Positions 6,986 to 14,288 of a DNA stretch of 14,288 bases are shown piece by piece. Every line of letters starts with the position of its first letter. The first letter of the stretch is position 1. The stretch spans positions 1-14,288 of the forward strand of contig CAIYZW010000715.1 of the NCBI GenBank assembly GCA_903930725.1, given 5' to 3'. Below the pieces are notes generated by a model. The model searched no databases. It saw only the letters and a program-made list of their open reading frames with translations, and was not told the DNA's origin. Origin of the DNA: an uncultured Bacteroidota bacterium (GTDB lineage Bacteria > Bacteroidota > Bacteroidia > Bacteroidales > 4484-276). The translations under genes were made by a program, and so were the position numbers.

Positions 6986-7057
6986 ACTGGCCACTGGCCA
7001 CTGCCAACTGGCTACTTGAAATTTGTATTTTGTATTTTGTGATTTGTAATTTGAGTT
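6986..7057. repeat. Heptad repeat array C (5 x ACTnnnn then 6 x TTGnnnn)
   Basis: ACT begins at 6986, 6993, 7000, 7007 and 7014, then TTG begins at 7016, 7023, 7030, 7037, 7044 and 7051; each series is exactly 7 nt apart. Units include actggcc twice, actgcca, actggct, ttgaaat, ttgtatt twice, ttgtgat, ttgtaat and ttgagtt. A stray ttgtgat sits at 6970-6976. The array nearly fills the 96-bp gap between the stop of sufS (7063) and the start of the VirK-like gene (6966), and it joins the word types of arrays A and B in one place. Confidence 0.8.
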
Positions 7058-7062
7058 TTATT

Positions 7063-8283
7063 TTATGTCAGCATTTCTTTAGCTTTTTTTACGGCACCAA
7101 TAAAGATGTCGATTTCATCGGTAGTGTTGTAAGCCGCAAAGGAGGCGCGGATAAAACCGGGAACCTTGTAAAACCCGGTAAGTGGCTGGGTGCAAAGATG
7201 CCCGGTGCGAACTGCAACACCGAATTTGTCAATTATTGTACCAGCATCGTAAGGATGAATGCCGTCAAGCAAAAATGAAATTACGGAGGCTTTGTACGCC
7301 GATTGCCCGAAAATACTGATATTTCCAATTTCATTAAGTCGCTCGGTGGCATATTTGAGTAATCGGTTTTCGTGGGCGGCCATATTTTCCAAACCGTAGT
7401 TTCCAACAAATTTTAAAGCGGCTTCCAAACCCAGAACGCCCGCAACATCCGGCGTTCCGGCTTCGAATTTAAAAGGCAGCTCGTTGTAGGTGGTTTTTTC
7501 AAAAGTAACCTCCGAAATCATTTCGCCACCCCCCTGGTATGGAGGCATCGAGTCGAGAAGGGCTTCTTTGCCATAAAGTACGCCAATTCCCATAGGGCCA
7601 TAAACTTTGTGACCAGAGAAACAGTAAAAATCACAATTCAAATCCTGGACATCAACAGATAAATGAGCTACTGCCTGCGCCCCGTCAATTAAAACGAAGG
7701 CACCCGTCTGATGGGCCATTCCGATAATTTCTTTAACAGGATTTATCGTTCCCAATGCATTCGAAACATGGGTAACAGCCAACAGTTTCGTTTTTTCGCT
7801 CAATAAATTTTTAAAAGTATCAATGTCCAGGTCGCCATTTTGCAAAATGGGACAAACTTTAATTTTTGCTCCGCTTGCTTCGCAGGCCATTTGCCAGGGG
7901 ACGATGTTGGAGTGATGCTCCATGTAAGTGACGATCACTTCATCGCCGGGTTTGAGGTGGCTTTTCCCAAAACTGCTTGCAACAAGGTTAATGGATTCGG
8001 TGGTGCCTCGCGTGAAAATGATTTCGGATTTTTTGGGAGCATTGATAAATTTCTGGACAAAAATTCTTGCATTTTCAAAGCCTTCGGTGGCTTCCTGGCT
8101 CAGGAAATGCACTCCACGGTGAATGTTGCAGTTTTCGAATTCGTAATATTTTTTCAAACGGTCAATCACCACACCCGGCTTCTGAGTGGTGGCTGCGTTA
8201 TCGAAGTAAACAAGCGGTTTTTTGTAAACCGTTCGGGTTAGTAGCGGAAAAGCTTCTCTAATGCTGGCAATTTCAAATTCCAC
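7063..8283 (-). CDS. sufS: Cysteine desulfurase SufS (class V aminotransferase fold)
   Basis: A 406-residue PLP enzyme that takes sulfur from L-cysteine as an enzyme persulfide and hands it to SufE. Full length for the SufS group (E. coli 406). Visible: YFDNAATTQKP near the N-terminus, TRGTTESINLVA (91-102), EHHSNIVPWQ with PLP-stacking His124, VLIDGAQAVAH (197-207) with Asp200 and Gln203, Schiff-base Lys226 in FSGHKVYGP, and the active-site Cys364 in RTGHLCTQPL, which is the group II (SufS/CsdA) context. The start is GTG at 8283; an in-frame TAA lies 12 nt upstream and the next in-frame ATG is at residue 121, so GTG is the only sensible choice. It is the first gene of the minus-strand run and is divergent from the TPR kinase. 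SufB, SufC and SufD are not in the window. Confidence 0.97.
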   Translation of the reverse strand: MEFEIASIREAFPLLTRTVYKKPLVYFDNAATTQKPGVVIDRLKKYYEFENCNIHRGVHFLSQEATEGFENARIFVQKFINAPKKSEIIFTRGTTESINLVASSFGKSHLKPGDEVIVTYMEHHSNIVPWQMACEASGAKIKVCPILQNGDLDIDTFKNLLSEKTKLLAVTHVSNALGTINPVKEIIGMAHQTGAFVLIDGAQAVAHLSVDVQDLNCDFYCFSGHKVYGPMGIGVLYGKEALLDSMPPYQGGGEMISEVTFEKTTYNELPFKFEAGTPDVAGVLGLEAALKFVGNYGLENMAAHENRLLKYATERLNEIGNISIFGQSAYKASVISFLLDGIHPYDAGTIIDKFGVAVRTGHLCTQPLTGFYKVPGFIRASFAAYNTTDEIDIFIGAVKKAKEMLT

Positions 8284-8380
8284 GTTGATAAATTAAGTAA
8301 AAAATACCCCTTTAAAAAAGGCGGCGCAAGTTACTAAAATTATAGCAAAAGGAATTTTTGTTAAACCTTATTAATATTCT

Positions 8381-8410
8381 TATGGCGCGGTGCGGGAATT
8401 AATATTTTTG
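8381..8410 (+). promoter_or_regulatory. Bacteroidota-type promoter for the TPR kinase
   Basis: TATTTTTG at 8403-8410 matches the -7 consensus TAnnTTTG, and TATG at 8381-8384 stands 18 nt upstream at the -33 position. Expected transcription start is near 8416-8418, about 20 nt before the ATG at 8436. The 152-bp region between sufS and the kinase must also hold a promoter for sufS on the other strand; I saw only an imperfect candidate there. Confidence 0.6.
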
Positions 8411-8435
8411 CAATAGTACCTGAAAACACATAATA

Positions 8436-10505
8436 ATGAAAATCAAGCTAGTACAGATATTTTTATGGCTCATCATACAAGCTAGTCTTTTTGCTCAACC
8501 CCAGAAGCAGATAGATAGCCTTGAAACTTTACTCGTAAGTGCAAAAGGTGCCGAAAGATCATTAATTCTTAGCCGGCTTTCGGCATTGTACCAGAGAACT
8601 TCTCTCGACAAATCCATCGCCCTCGACAACGAAAATCTTGAACTCCAGTTTCGGTTAAATATCCGGCGCGACGCTTCCAGCACACTCAACAACCTGGGGG
8701 TGAACTATTACATGAAGGGGAATTATCCGCTCGCACTAAATTATTTTGAGCAATCACTCGCTTTGCGCGAAGAATTTAACGACACGGCAAACATCGTGAA
8801 AACCCTTAATAATCTGGGCGTTCTATCGCAGGTTGTAGGCAATTACGAAAAAGCACTTGCCTTCTTTCAAAAATCATTGCTTTTTAAAATGTCTCTGTCC
8901 GACACCCTCTCGATAGCTAAAACACTCAGTAATATCGGCGTGATTTATCTGGATCTCCACAAATACGAAGATGCCGGAAAATTCATGCACCAGGCGCTTT
9001 CCTATTATTATTCACTCAACGATTCGTCGGGAATTGCGGTCTCTTATAATAATCTGGGACAGCTTTTCGATGCAGTTAGCAAGCCCGACAGCGCGCTGAT
9101 ATATTATTCCCGCTCTCTCGAAATTAAGCGTAAAATCGGAGATGAGCGCGGGATTGGAAACACGCTTAATAATATGGGGATGATTTATGCTGATAAAAAA
9201 CTCACAAATCAGGCGGTGGTTCTTTTTGAAGAGGCTTTGCTAATCCGCAAAAAGCTGGGTGATAACTTTGGCCTTTCGTCGACATATAATAATATGGCAA
9301 ACACATACTTAGCCGAAAAGAAATTTGCAAAAGCACTGGAAAAATACAACCAAAGTACAGCCATAGCAATGCAGGGAAACCTTAAAGGGATGCTGGAGCG
9401 CAATTACGCCGGACTTGCGCGGCTTTACGATCAGACCGGAAAAACAAATGAGGCGCTCAAATTTTATAAACTGCTCGACGCCATTAAAGATTCGATCTTT
9501 AAAGAAGACCTCAATAAACAATTATCAGATCTTAACCTGAAGTATGAAACCGAAAAAGCTAAAAAGGAAAACGAAATACTCACCCAGAAAAATCAGATTC
9601 AGGAGTTGCAGCTTAAAGTATCCGACGAACGGCAGATAAAACTTTATGCCGTTATTTTGTTGCTGTTTGCCGGAAGTATTGTGGTAGTTCTGGTGATGCG
9701 AAACAGGAATAATAAAAAACTTAACGACCAGCTGCAGCTTTCAAACCAGCAACTCGAAATAAGGATAAAACAAAGAACCAAAGAAATAGAGGAAGCCAAC
9801 AAAACGAAGGACCAGTTTTTTTCGATCATTGCACACGATCTTAAAAGCCCGTTCAATGCACTTTTGGGGCTTTCGGTTATGCTCGATGATAACTACGAAA
9901 CACTCACCGACCCTGAGCGAAAAGAGTTTATTCATTATCTCCGTGAAGCCGTTGACACGCTTTACCAACTACTCGAAAACCTTTTAAACTGGTCGGTTTC
10001 GCAACGCGGTGTTTTGCAGCTTTTCCCATCAAAACTGCAAATTAACAATGTAATCGAAGATGTGCTACTTCTGTTTTCGCAGCAAGCTCAAATGAAAAAT
10101 ATTTCGCTGCGTTTCGAAAACAAAACCCCCGAGCCGGCTTATGCTGATGCTGAAACAGTTAAAACCATTTTAAGAAACCTGATATCAAACGCGATTAAAT
10201 TTTCACCGCTTGGGGGAAATGTAATTATAAAAACAGCTTTGCATGAAAACCCGGATGGCTCTCCAATGTATGAAGTTCATATTAGCGATGGTGGCGTAGG
10301 AATTCCACCGGAAAAGCAAGAGATAATTTTTGAAAACCCAATGGAAGTAAAAACAAAAGGTACCTCAAACGAAAAAGGCACCGGCCTTGGATTGCTTATC
10401 TGCAAGGATTTTGTTAATAAAAACAATGGTCAGATATCACTTAAAAGCGAGCCAGGCAAAGGCAGCACGTTTATTTTTACACTACCGTTGTTTAAAAATC
10501 AATAA
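8436..10505 (+). CDS. TPR-containing membrane sensor histidine kinase
   Basis: A 689-residue kinase. Order: signal peptide (1-20, ending SLFA before QPQKQ); a periplasmic tetratricopeptide array of about seven units (about 75-350) with a strict 40-residue period, seen as ALNYFEQSLAL at 100 and equivalents at 140, 180, 220, 260, 300 and 340; a coiled coil (about 355-400); one membrane helix (about 403-421); a second coiled coil (about 425-455); HisKA with the H-box FFSIIAHDLKSPFNALLGLS and His467; and HATPase_c with N581/N585, SDGGVGI (617-623) and KGTGLGL (647-653). All catalytic residues are present. The G1 box reads DGGVG where DTGIG or DNGVG is usual. There is no receiver or DNA-binding domain and no response regulator beside it. 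The TPR part presumably senses a protein or peptide outside the inner membrane; this is inference from the layout. Confidence 0.95.
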   Translation: MKIKLVQIFLWLIIQASLFAQPQKQIDSLETLLVSAKGAERSLILSRLSALYQRTSLDKSIALDNENLELQFRLNIRRDASSTLNNLGVNYYMKGNYPLALNYFEQSLALREEFNDTANIVKTLNNLGVLSQVVGNYEKALAFFQKSLLFKMSLSDTLSIAKTLSNIGVIYLDLHKYEDAGKFMHQALSYYYSLNDSSGIAVSYNNLGQLFDAVSKPDSALIYYSRSLEIKRKIGDERGIGNTLNNMGMIYADKKLTNQAVVLFEEALLIRKKLGDNFGLSSTYNNMANTYLAEKKFAKALEKYNQSTAIAMQGNLKGMLERNYAGLARLYDQTGKTNEALKFYKLLDAIKDSIFKEDLNKQLSDLNLKYETEKAKKENEILTQKNQIQELQLKVSDERQIKLYAVILLLFAGSIVVVLVMRNRNNKKLNDQLQLSNQQLEIRIKQRTKEIEEANKTKDQFFSIIAHDLKSPFNALLGLSVMLDDNYETLTDPERKEFIHYLREAVDTLYQLLENLLNWSVSQRGVLQLFPSKLQINNVIEDVLLLFSQQAQMKNISLRFENKTPEPAYADAETVKTILRNLISNAIKFSPLGGNVIIKTALHENPDGSPMYEVHISDGGVGIPPEKQEIIFENPMEVKTKGTSNEKGTGLGLLICKDFVNKNNGQISLKSEPGKGSTFIFTLPLFKNQ

Positions 10506-10532
10506 ACCAATCGGTGCAAAACCCAAAAATCT

Positions 10533-10550
10533 GCGGCAACGCTTTTTTTT
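10533..10550 (+). terminator. Possible minimal intrinsic terminator after the TPR kinase
   Basis: GCG-GCAA-CGC (10533-10542) forms a 3-bp stem with a GNRA-type loop directly followed by eight T (10543-10550), 27 bp after the kinase stop. The T-run is convincing but the stem is very short, so this is weak. Confidence 0.25.
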
Positions 10551-10660
10551 ATCTTATAACCACCTCCCTATTTCTGTCTATTTTAGCGCCGTTAACAAGA
10601 TACGAGTGGTCTTTACTCGCTATTCGCTTTCTCAGCTTTTTACGAATAATCAATCACAAC

Positions 10661-12160
10661 ATGAAAAAATTTATCACCTTGCTTTTCCTTTTTGCTTCGG
10701 CAGCATTTGCACAGGAAATCCAAACTCCTTTGGAGAAAAGTAATTTTACTAAAGCCACATCTTATGATGAATTGACGGGTTTTGTTCATCTGCTTGATCA
10801 GGCATCAGGGTTGTTAACTGTCGAAACAATCGGGAAATCGGTGCAGGGACGAAACCTTTACGCGATGAAGTTTTCGGCAGGAGTTTTCGGTGAAGATAAA
10901 TCCAAAATCAAAGTTTTAATCTTTGCCCAGCAGCATGGCAACGAACAATCGGGCAAAGAAGGAGCGTTACTTTTGGCAAAGGCTTTGCTTAAACCCGAAA
11001 ATCAATATCTTTTTAAACGGATTGATCTTGTAATTATCCCGCAAATAAATCCCGATGGCTCGGAAGTAAACCAGCGCCGTAACGGAAATGATGCCGATCT
11101 CAACCGGAATCATTTGATTTTGACTGAACCTGAAACAATTGCTTTGCACCGTCTGTTCGATCAATATCTTTTTGAGGTCACGATGGATGTTCACGAATAT
11201 TCGCCTTATGGCGAAGAGTGGGTAAAATTCGGTTATCGAAAAAATGCCACAGTCACCCTGGGTGTAACAACCAACACCAATGTAGCCGGGAGTATCCGGA
11301 AAATTTCAAACGGAAAAGCACTTCCATTTCTAAAAAAATACATCAGCGAAAGCGGTTTTTCAAGTTTTGTTTACTGTCCGGGCGGGCCTCCCGAAGCCGA
11401 TTATATTCGTCACAGTACTTTTGATATTAACGATGGCAGGCAGAGTTTCGGAATCCAGAATACACTTTCCTTTATTCAGGAAGGAAAAAACGGGACAGAT
11501 ACTTTTATCGAAAACCTTAAAACCAGGGCCGAAAGCCAGATGACCGGGATGATGGGTTTGTTGGAATATGCCTGTAACAACAAAAATAAAATCAAAAAAC
11601 TTGTAGCCTCAGAGCGCGAAGGTTTACTTTCAGGACAAAGCAATACCGAAGTTTCCATTCAATCGGAGCATGTTGCGAACGGGCGAACATTGGCCCTGCC
11701 CGTCCTTTCATATTCAACGGGCAAAGACTCGGTGATTGTTGTAAAAAATTACCGCCCCGTTGTAAAGTCGTTGTTCGATGTTTCAAAACCGGAAGGTTAT
11801 TTAATCCCGAAAAACGTAAAACCGCTTGTTGATTGGGTCGGACGACAAGCCATTCAGGTTATTCCTTTTAAAGATCAGGATAATTTTAAGATTGAGCAGT
11901 ATTTTATCGGTCGCGTTGATTCGATTGATTTTGAAGGCGATATTGTGGCAAATCCCACCCTCGAAACCAGAGAAATCCGGCTTACCGTAAATGAAGAGGA
12001 TTATTTGTTTGTTCCGACAGCTCAACTCAAAGGAAATCTGGTTGTAATTGCCCTCGAACCCAAATCAATGCTGGGATTGGCAACTTATAAAGATTTTAAT
12101 TATTTGCTGAAAAAAGGAGAAAACTTCCCTGTGCTCCGTGTCGTTAAAAGTGGTAATTGA
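10661..12160 (+). CDS. Secreted M14-family zinc carboxypeptidase
   Basis: A 499-residue metallopeptidase with a signal peptide (MKKFITLLFLFASAAFA, cleaved before QEIQ). The M14 catalytic domain spans about 33-305: zinc ligands H92 and E95 in QQHGNEQSGKEG, third ligand H178 in TMDVHEYSPYGEEW, substrate-carboxylate pair N148-R149 in DADLNRNH, and likely catalytic Glu274 in LSFIQEGKNG. A further region of about 190 residues, mostly beta, follows (310-499) that I cannot name. It should trim C-terminal residues from peptides or proteins outside the cytoplasm; substrate preference is not visible. The frame opens as far as a GTG at 10514, but the ATG at 10661 begins an ideal signal peptide, and the 49 codons before it look non-coding, so I use 10661. 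It follows the TPR kinase by 155 bp on the same strand; no TAnnTTTG box was found in that gap. Confidence 0.93.
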   Translation: MKKFITLLFLFASAAFAQEIQTPLEKSNFTKATSYDELTGFVHLLDQASGLLTVETIGKSVQGRNLYAMKFSAGVFGEDKSKIKVLIFAQQHGNEQSGKEGALLLAKALLKPENQYLFKRIDLVIIPQINPDGSEVNQRRNGNDADLNRNHLILTEPETIALHRLFDQYLFEVTMDVHEYSPYGEEWVKFGYRKNATVTLGVTTNTNVAGSIRKISNGKALPFLKKYISESGFSSFVYCPGGPPEADYIRHSTFDINDGRQSFGIQNTLSFIQEGKNGTDTFIENLKTRAESQMTGMMGLLEYACNNKNKIKKLVASEREGLLSGQSNTEVSIQSEHVANGRTLALPVLSYSTGKDSVIVVKNYRPVVKSLFDVSKPEGYLIPKNVKPLVDWVGRQAIQVIPFKDQDNFKIEQYFIGRVDSIDFEGDIVANPTLETREIRLTVNEEDYLFVPTAQLKGNLVVIALEPKSMLGLATYKDFNYLLKKGENFPVLRVVKSGN

Positions 12161-12246
12161 AGAATATCGGGCAAGTTAAATGGTTCTCTGTGTATCTATT
12201 TTAGCAGTTTAAAACAATGTTTTGCCGGTTCTTGTTTTTATAAAAA

Positions 12247-14288
12247 ATGAAAATGAAAAAATTAAGTTCTTTCTTCCTTTTTGCACTCGTTTCAACAGTC
12301 TCTTTTGCCCAATGGACATGGCAAAATCCTTCTCCCCAAGGGAATTCTCTGTCGTCAGTTTACTTTATTGATACCAGTATCGGCTTTGCTGTTGGTGAAG
12401 CAGGGACCATCATCAAAACCACAGATGGAGGACTAAACTGGATTGTTTTATCAAGTGGGACAAATCATGAATTACGATCAGTCCGTTTTACTGATGCCAA
12501 TAATGGAATTGTAGTTGGAGGTTATAATAATGGACAAACCATTTTAAAAACTAATGATGGTGGCTTAAACTGGGTTAACGTTCCCAGCGTAAATAATCAC
12601 AGGTTAAATTCCATGTTTTTTTCAAATACCAACAACGGTATCGCTGTTGGCGATTTCGGTACGATATTAAAAACCACTGATGGAGGCTCAACATGGGTTG
12701 CCAAATCATCCGGGATTTATGTTAATCTGTTTTCCGTTCACTTTGCCGACGCCAATACAGGCTATGCTGCCGGTGGCGATATGTTTGGAGGAATCATCAT
12801 TAAAACAACAGATGGTGGCAAAACCTGGACGACTTCCAACGAAACTATATATCAGCTTAATGCTGTTTACTTTGCCAGTTCTCAACTGGGATACGCTGCA
12901 GGTGACGAGGGTTTTATCTGGAAAACAATTGATGGTGGCACAAACTGGAGTGTAAATCATGGTGGTCTTCCTGACTTAAATTCAATTTTCCTGTTTGATG
13001 CCGTAACCGGCTTTATTGTTGGCGACAACGGAACTATTGTAAAGACTATTGATGGCGGCATAACCTGGCCAGCTATTCAGAGTGGAACAACAAATGATAT
13101 TTCATCTGTTTGTTTCCCAAATGTTTATGATGGTTGCATTGTTGGCAATTTCGGCACAATCCTGACAACAAATGATGCTGGTGTAACATTGAATTCTTCT
13201 TCAGAAGGAACACGACAAAAGCTGAATTCGGTCTGTTTTATAACACAGGGCGCGGCAAATATTGGTTACGCTGCCGGCGGAGATGGAGTCATCCTGAAAA
13301 CCAATGATGTCGGGGAAAACTGGGGATATTCCTCAAGCGGCACTTACCACGAACTGACTTCGATATATTTTACTGACATAAATACCGGTTATGTTGTTGG
13401 CGGCGATGGAACGATATTAAAAACCACCAATGGCGGTGGTACATGGATTCCCCTTCCCAGCGGAACAAATCATTATTTGTTTTCCGTTTTCTTTGCTGAC
13501 GAAAATACTGGTTATGCGGCTGGTGAGCTTGGAACAGTAATAAAAACATCAAATGCCGGCGAAAGTTGGACTGGAGTTTCGACAGGTACCAGCTTAAATT
13601 TTAATGCTGCTTATTTTACAAATCCCTCCACAGGTTATTTAGCTGGCTCTGGTGGGCATATTTTAAAAACTACCAACGGCGGCACAAGCTGGTCATCACA
13701 GGCAAGCGGAACAGCTTTTGATTTGTGGTCGGTGTATTTTGTAAATGCCGAAACCGGTTTTGTGGTAGGCTTTGGTGGCACAATCCTGAAAACTTCCAAT
13801 AGTGGTAATACCTGGACAGCACAATCATCCGGGACAACAAACTGGCTGGAATCGGTTTATTTTACGGATAGCAGCAACGGATATATTGCCGGAGACAAAG
13901 GGACAATCCTGAAAACCACAGATGGCGGCTCAAACTGGGAGATTTTGAGCAGTGGAACAAATTACGATTTATATGCTGTTTATTTTACTGATCCGGATGA
14001 AGGTTGTGTGGTTGGTGCAAACGGAACCATCCTAAAAACCACCAACGGCGGGCTTGTTCCGGTAAATGAAATTTTCTCGCTGGAATCAAAAATCAGCATT
14101 TATCCAAACCCGGCTCATCAAAAAGTTACATTTACATTCGACGAACGGATTCCAGGTGAAACCAACATTTGGATTTTCGATATCAGGGGGAAACAAATTT
14201 CACAGGAATCATTTACCAATCCAGACAAGATTGATTTGGATGTGAGCTGGCTTCCAAAAGGTTTTTATCTGATGAAAATCCGGTCAAA
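12247..14288 (+). CDS. Secreted YCF48/Asp-box repeat protein with type IX sorting domain (3' end outside window)
   Basis: The frame is open without interruption from ATG 12247 to the right edge (680 complete codons). A signal peptide ends at residue 21 (SFA before QWTWQ). Then come 14 repeats of 40-44 residues, each carrying G-T-I-L-K-T-T-D/N-G-G-x-x-W (Asp-box), with the KT lysine at or near residues 57, 101, 142, 186, 226, 266, 307, 351, 392, 433, 474, 515, 556 and 597. This is the YCF48/BNR-like beta-propeller repeat. Residues about 611-680 are a type A type IX secretion sorting domain: ISIYPNPAHQKVTF, then NIWIFDIRGKQI, then GFYLMKI; the last dozen or so residues lie outside the window. 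The protein is expected on the cell surface or released. An in-frame ATG at 12253 is an alternative start. It lies 86 bp after the carboxypeptidase on the same strand, with no clear promoter. Ligand or function is unknown. Confidence 0.93.
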   Translation, partial: MKMKKLSSFFLFALVSTVSFAQWTWQNPSPQGNSLSSVYFIDTSIGFAVGEAGTIIKTTDGGLNWIVLSSGTNHELRSVRFTDANNGIVVGGYNNGQTILKTNDGGLNWVNVPSVNNHRLNSMFFSNTNNGIAVGDFGTILKTTDGGSTWVAKSSGIYVNLFSVHFADANTGYAAGGDMFGGIIIKTTDGGKTWTTSNETIYQLNAVYFASSQLGYAAGDEGFIWKTIDGGTNWSVNHGGLPDLNSIFLFDAVTGFIVGDNGTIVKTIDGGITWPAIQSGTTNDISSVCFPNVYDGCIVGNFGTILTTNDAGVTLNSSSEGTRQKLNSVCFITQGAANIGYAAGGDGVILKTNDVGENWGYSSSGTYHELTSIYFTDINTGYVVGGDGTILKTTNGGGTWIPLPSGTNHYLFSVFFADENTGYAAGELGTVIKTSNAGESWTGVSTGTSLNFNAAYFTNPSTGYLAGSGGHILKTTNGGTSWSSQASGTAFDLWSVYFVNAETGFVVGFGGTILKTSNSGNTWTAQSSGTTNWLESVYFTDSSNGYIAGDKGTILKTTDGGSNWEILSSGTNYDLYAVYFTDPDEGCVVGANGTILKTTNGGLVPVNEIFSLESKISIYPNPAHQKVTFTFDERIPGETNIWIFDIRGKQISQESFTNPDKIDLDVSWLPKGFYLMKIRS
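12307..14052 (+). repeat. Coding tandem repeats (14 units of 120-132 bp)
   Basis: DNA-level tandem repeat that encodes the Asp-box units of the secreted protein. The distances between repeat anchors are 44, 41, 44, 40, 40, 41, 44 and then six times 41 codons, so the last seven units keep an exact 123-bp period. The copies differ at many bases, so they are old or under diversifying drift rather than fresh duplicates. Confidence 0.85.

Noticed and set aside
8321..8351. Minus-strand promoter for sufS (TTTTG with TAACTTG)
   Set aside because: The -7 box lacks one T and the spacing between boxes is about 12 nt, well short of the usual spacing, so I did not list it.
10592..10616. Inverted repeat CGAGT/ACTCG between the TPR kinase and the carboxypeptidase
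   Set aside because: A 5-bp stem with a 7-nt loop is expected by chance in a region of this size, and no T-run or operator-like context supports it.
10514..10660. N-terminal extension of the carboxypeptidase from a GTG
   Set aside because: The 49 extra codons would put residues before a perfect signal peptide, and the stretch includes the possible terminator T-run; the ATG at 10661 is much better.
12307..14052. CRISPR-like look of regularly spaced repeats (gaacaa, aaaaccac, ggcggc words)
   Set aside because: Repeat and spacer are one continuous reading frame with Asp-box protein repeats; copies are degenerate at codon level and no cas genes are present.

Overview
The window is a 14.3-kb chromosomal segment of a member of the Bacteroidota, probably a Bacteroidales/Marinilabiliales-type relative. 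This rests on several signals: promoters with a TAnnTTTG -7 box, few Shine-Dalgarno sites, a type IX secretion C-terminal sorting domain, a TPR-containing membrane histidine kinase, and AT-rich intergenic DNA. No tRNA, rRNA, CRISPR array, insertion sequence or phage gene was seen. Both edges cut genes.

Layout: (1) positions 1-449 (+) hold the C-terminal part of an unassigned protein with a faint TraB-like motif. (2) Positions 502-3466 (-) hold a two-gene signalling operon: a FIST-domain sensor followed by a soluble PAS-HisKA-HATPase-REC hybrid histidine kinase, an arrangement that recalls NosP/NahK nitric-oxide sensing pairs. (3) Positions 3702-8283 (-) hold a run of same-strand genes: sufS (cysteine desulfurase), a secreted VirK-like protein, sufE, a DUF59/MIP18 Fe-S assembly factor, and dxs (first enzyme of the MEP isoprenoid pathway). 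SufS and SufE mobilise sulfur for Fe-S clusters, and the DUF59 protein helps deliver them. The late MEP enzymes IspG and IspH are Fe-S proteins, which gives a possible but unproven reason for dxs being next door. The VirK-like, sufE and DUF59 genes are joined by 1-nt and 4-nt overlaps. (4) Positions 8436-12160 (+) are read divergently from sufS: a TPR sensor histidine kinase with no response regulator beside it, then an exported M14 zinc carboxypeptidase. (5) From 12247 to the right edge (+) lies a secreted protein of 14 YCF48/Asp-box repeats plus a type IX secretion sorting domain, truncated by the window end.

The most unusual signal is outside the genes. Three intergenic gaps (467-501, 5649-5713, 6986-7057) are filled by degenerate repeats with an exact 7-nt period, built from two kinds of word (TTGnnnn and ACTnnnn, the latter also as its complement AGT). 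Two of the three separate sub-operons of the suf-dxs cluster, and the third sits between two convergent genes. I do not know a name for this class. The second notable item is the 14-repeat secreted protein, whose 7th and 14th repeats are the degenerate ones, as expected for two consecutive seven-bladed beta-propellers.
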